Position numbers and translations under genes: made by a program. A stretch of 5,654 nt of DNA, taken from the NCBI GenBank assembly GCA_019752835.1, contig JAIELR010000129.1, forward strand, positions 1 through 5,654, written 5' to 3'. Under the pieces are notes generated by a model. It did no database searches and was not told the origin of the DNA. It saw nothing but the letters and a program-made list of their open reading frames with translations. Origin of the DNA: Gammaproteobacteria bacterium. Lineage in GTDB: Bacteria > Pseudomonadota > Gammaproteobacteria > UBA1113. Positions within the stretch are counted from its first letter, which is position 1, and every line of letters begins with the position of its first letter. Below, piece after piece: positions 4,748 through 5,654 of the stretch.

Positions 4748-5654
4748 GCGCTTTGGTTTAATATACAAGCTTCCTACCACTGATAATGTCAAAACTATCC
4801 CCACAAACAGAAGCGCAATACTAATTGGTATTGGGTAAATATCCACGATCAACATTTTTAACCCAATAAAGGCTAAAATAACAGCCAAACCATATTTTAA
4901 CAAATGAAACCGATCTGCCATATTTGACAATAAAAAGAATAACGCACGCAACCCCAATATTGCAAAAATATTAGATGTCCACACAATAAAAGGATCACTG
5001 GTCACGGCAAAAACCGCCGGCACACTATCAACTGCAAAGATTAAATCTGACACCTCTATTAAAACAAGCACTAAAAATAAAGGTGTAAAAATCCATTTTC
5101 CTTCTTGAAAAACAATAAATTTTTCTTTTACAAACTCTTTGGTAAGTGGCAAATGTTTTTTTAACCAATTTAAAAGATAATTATCATTAAGATCCGCTTC
5201 TTTATTTGCAAAAACAAGCATTTTAATACCTGTAAAAACAAGGAAAATACCAAAAAAATATAAAATCCAATGAAACTCTCTTAATAGCCAAGAGCCAAAT
5301 AAAATCACGATAGTTCTAAGAACAATAGCTCCTAAAACACCGAAAACTAAAACACGTCGCTGATATTCAACTGGAACTGCAAAAAAATTGAATATCATTA
5401 AAAAAATGAACATATTGTCAACAGAGAGTGACTTTTCTAGCAAATAACCCGTAAAAAACTCCAAGGAACGTGCATCGGCAATAGCAGTACCCGCTGTATC
5501 GTGTAAATACACCCAAAGCAGCATATTAAAACTGAGCGCTAATACTATCCAGAGGGAAGACCAGGCAAGCGCCTCTCTTGTACTCACGCGATGCGCACGA
5601 CCTGCCCCAAACGCATAAAGGTCCAATCCAAGCATAAACAAAATAAATGCTAGA
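4745..5654 (-). CDS. TerC/Alx family integral membrane protein, N-terminus cut by window
   Basis: TerC-family proteins are inner-membrane carriers; E. coli Alx and Bacillus relatives are linked to manganese export, and TerC itself to tellurite resistance. The sequence aligns closely with E. coli Alx: TGYLLEKSLSVDNMF, QRRVLVFGVLGAIVLRT, FGIFLVFTGIKM, LIEVSDLIFAVDSVPAVFAV, DPFIVWTSNIFAILGLRA and LLKYGLAVILAFIGLKMLIVD all appear in order. Counting from the TTG at 5641, conserved acidic residues lie at E69, D75, E196, D199 and D205, within membrane segments, as expected for metal transport. About eight hydrophobic segments are visible. The frame stays open past 5641 to the window end (codons for L, A, F, I precede the TTG), and about 20 N-terminal residues of Alx have no counterpart yet, so the true start is beyond 5654. 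Substrate assignment to Mn is by family only. Confidence 0.93.
   Translation of the reverse strand, partial: LAFILFMLGLDLYAFGAGRAHRVSTREALAWSSLWIVLALSFNMLLWVYLHDTAGTAIADARSLEFFTGYLLEKSLSVDNMFIFLMIFNFFAVPVEYQRRVLVFGVLGAIVLRTIVILFGSWLLREFHWILYFFGIFLVFTGIKMLVFANKEADLNDNYLLNWLKKHLPLTKEFVKEKFIVFQEGKWIFTPLFLVLVLIEVSDLIFAVDSVPAVFAVTSDPFIVWTSNIFAILGLRALFFLLSNMADRFHLLKYGLAVILAFIGLKMLIVDIYPIPISIALLFVGIVLTLSVVGSLYIKPKR

Noticed and set aside
5639..5641. TTG at 5641 as the start of the TerC-family gene
   Set aside because: The frame is open upstream to the window edge with hydrophobic codons that continue the first membrane segment, and the family has about 20 more N-terminal residues.

Overview
This window looks like a housekeeping segment of a gammaproteobacterial chromosome of moderate to low G+C. 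LpxC, the DnaX/tau subunit, YbaB, RecR, IF-1, the 4.5S RNA and an Alx/TerC-type membrane protein all align readily from memory with their E. coli counterparts. The order ffs-dnaX-ybaB-recR is typical of Gammaproteobacteria. A Legionellales/Coxiella-like source is possible, but that is a guess; I do not assign a genus.

Layout, left to right. Positions 1-131 are a non-coding tail with two short remnants of a genomic repeat. Next is lpxC on the minus strand (132-1061), committing UDP-3-O-acyl-GlcNAc to lipid A. A compact divergent promoter region (about 1062-1170) separates it from ffs, the 4.5S signal recognition particle RNA (1171-1285). Positions 1286-1512 are almost wholly repeat DNA: a perfect 31-bp inverted repeat plus a third copy of the arm inside a 64-bp direct repeat, running up to 7 nt before the dnaX start. 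Then comes the tightly packed plus-strand unit dnaX-ybaB-recR (1513-4117), serving the replicative clamp loader, a nucleoid-associated protein and recombinational repair. infA (IF-1) follows with its own leader and candidate promoter.

Two bases after infA stands a second hairpin of the same repeat family (4412-4504) with a run of ten C in its loop. It separates infA from two convergent minus-strand genes: a 54-residue rubredoxin (4520-4684) and a TerC/Alx-family transporter, probably for manganese (4745 to beyond the window end, N-terminus cut off).

The proteins are conventional. I found no defence system, toxin-antitoxin pair, CRISPR array or transposase. The least ordinary content is the repeat family. 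Two hairpins 3 kb apart share both arms and loop, a third truncated copy seems to be present, and one array forms the immediate upstream region of dnaX. dnaX also lacks an E. coli-type slippery sequence, and lpxC is not preceded by ftsZ.
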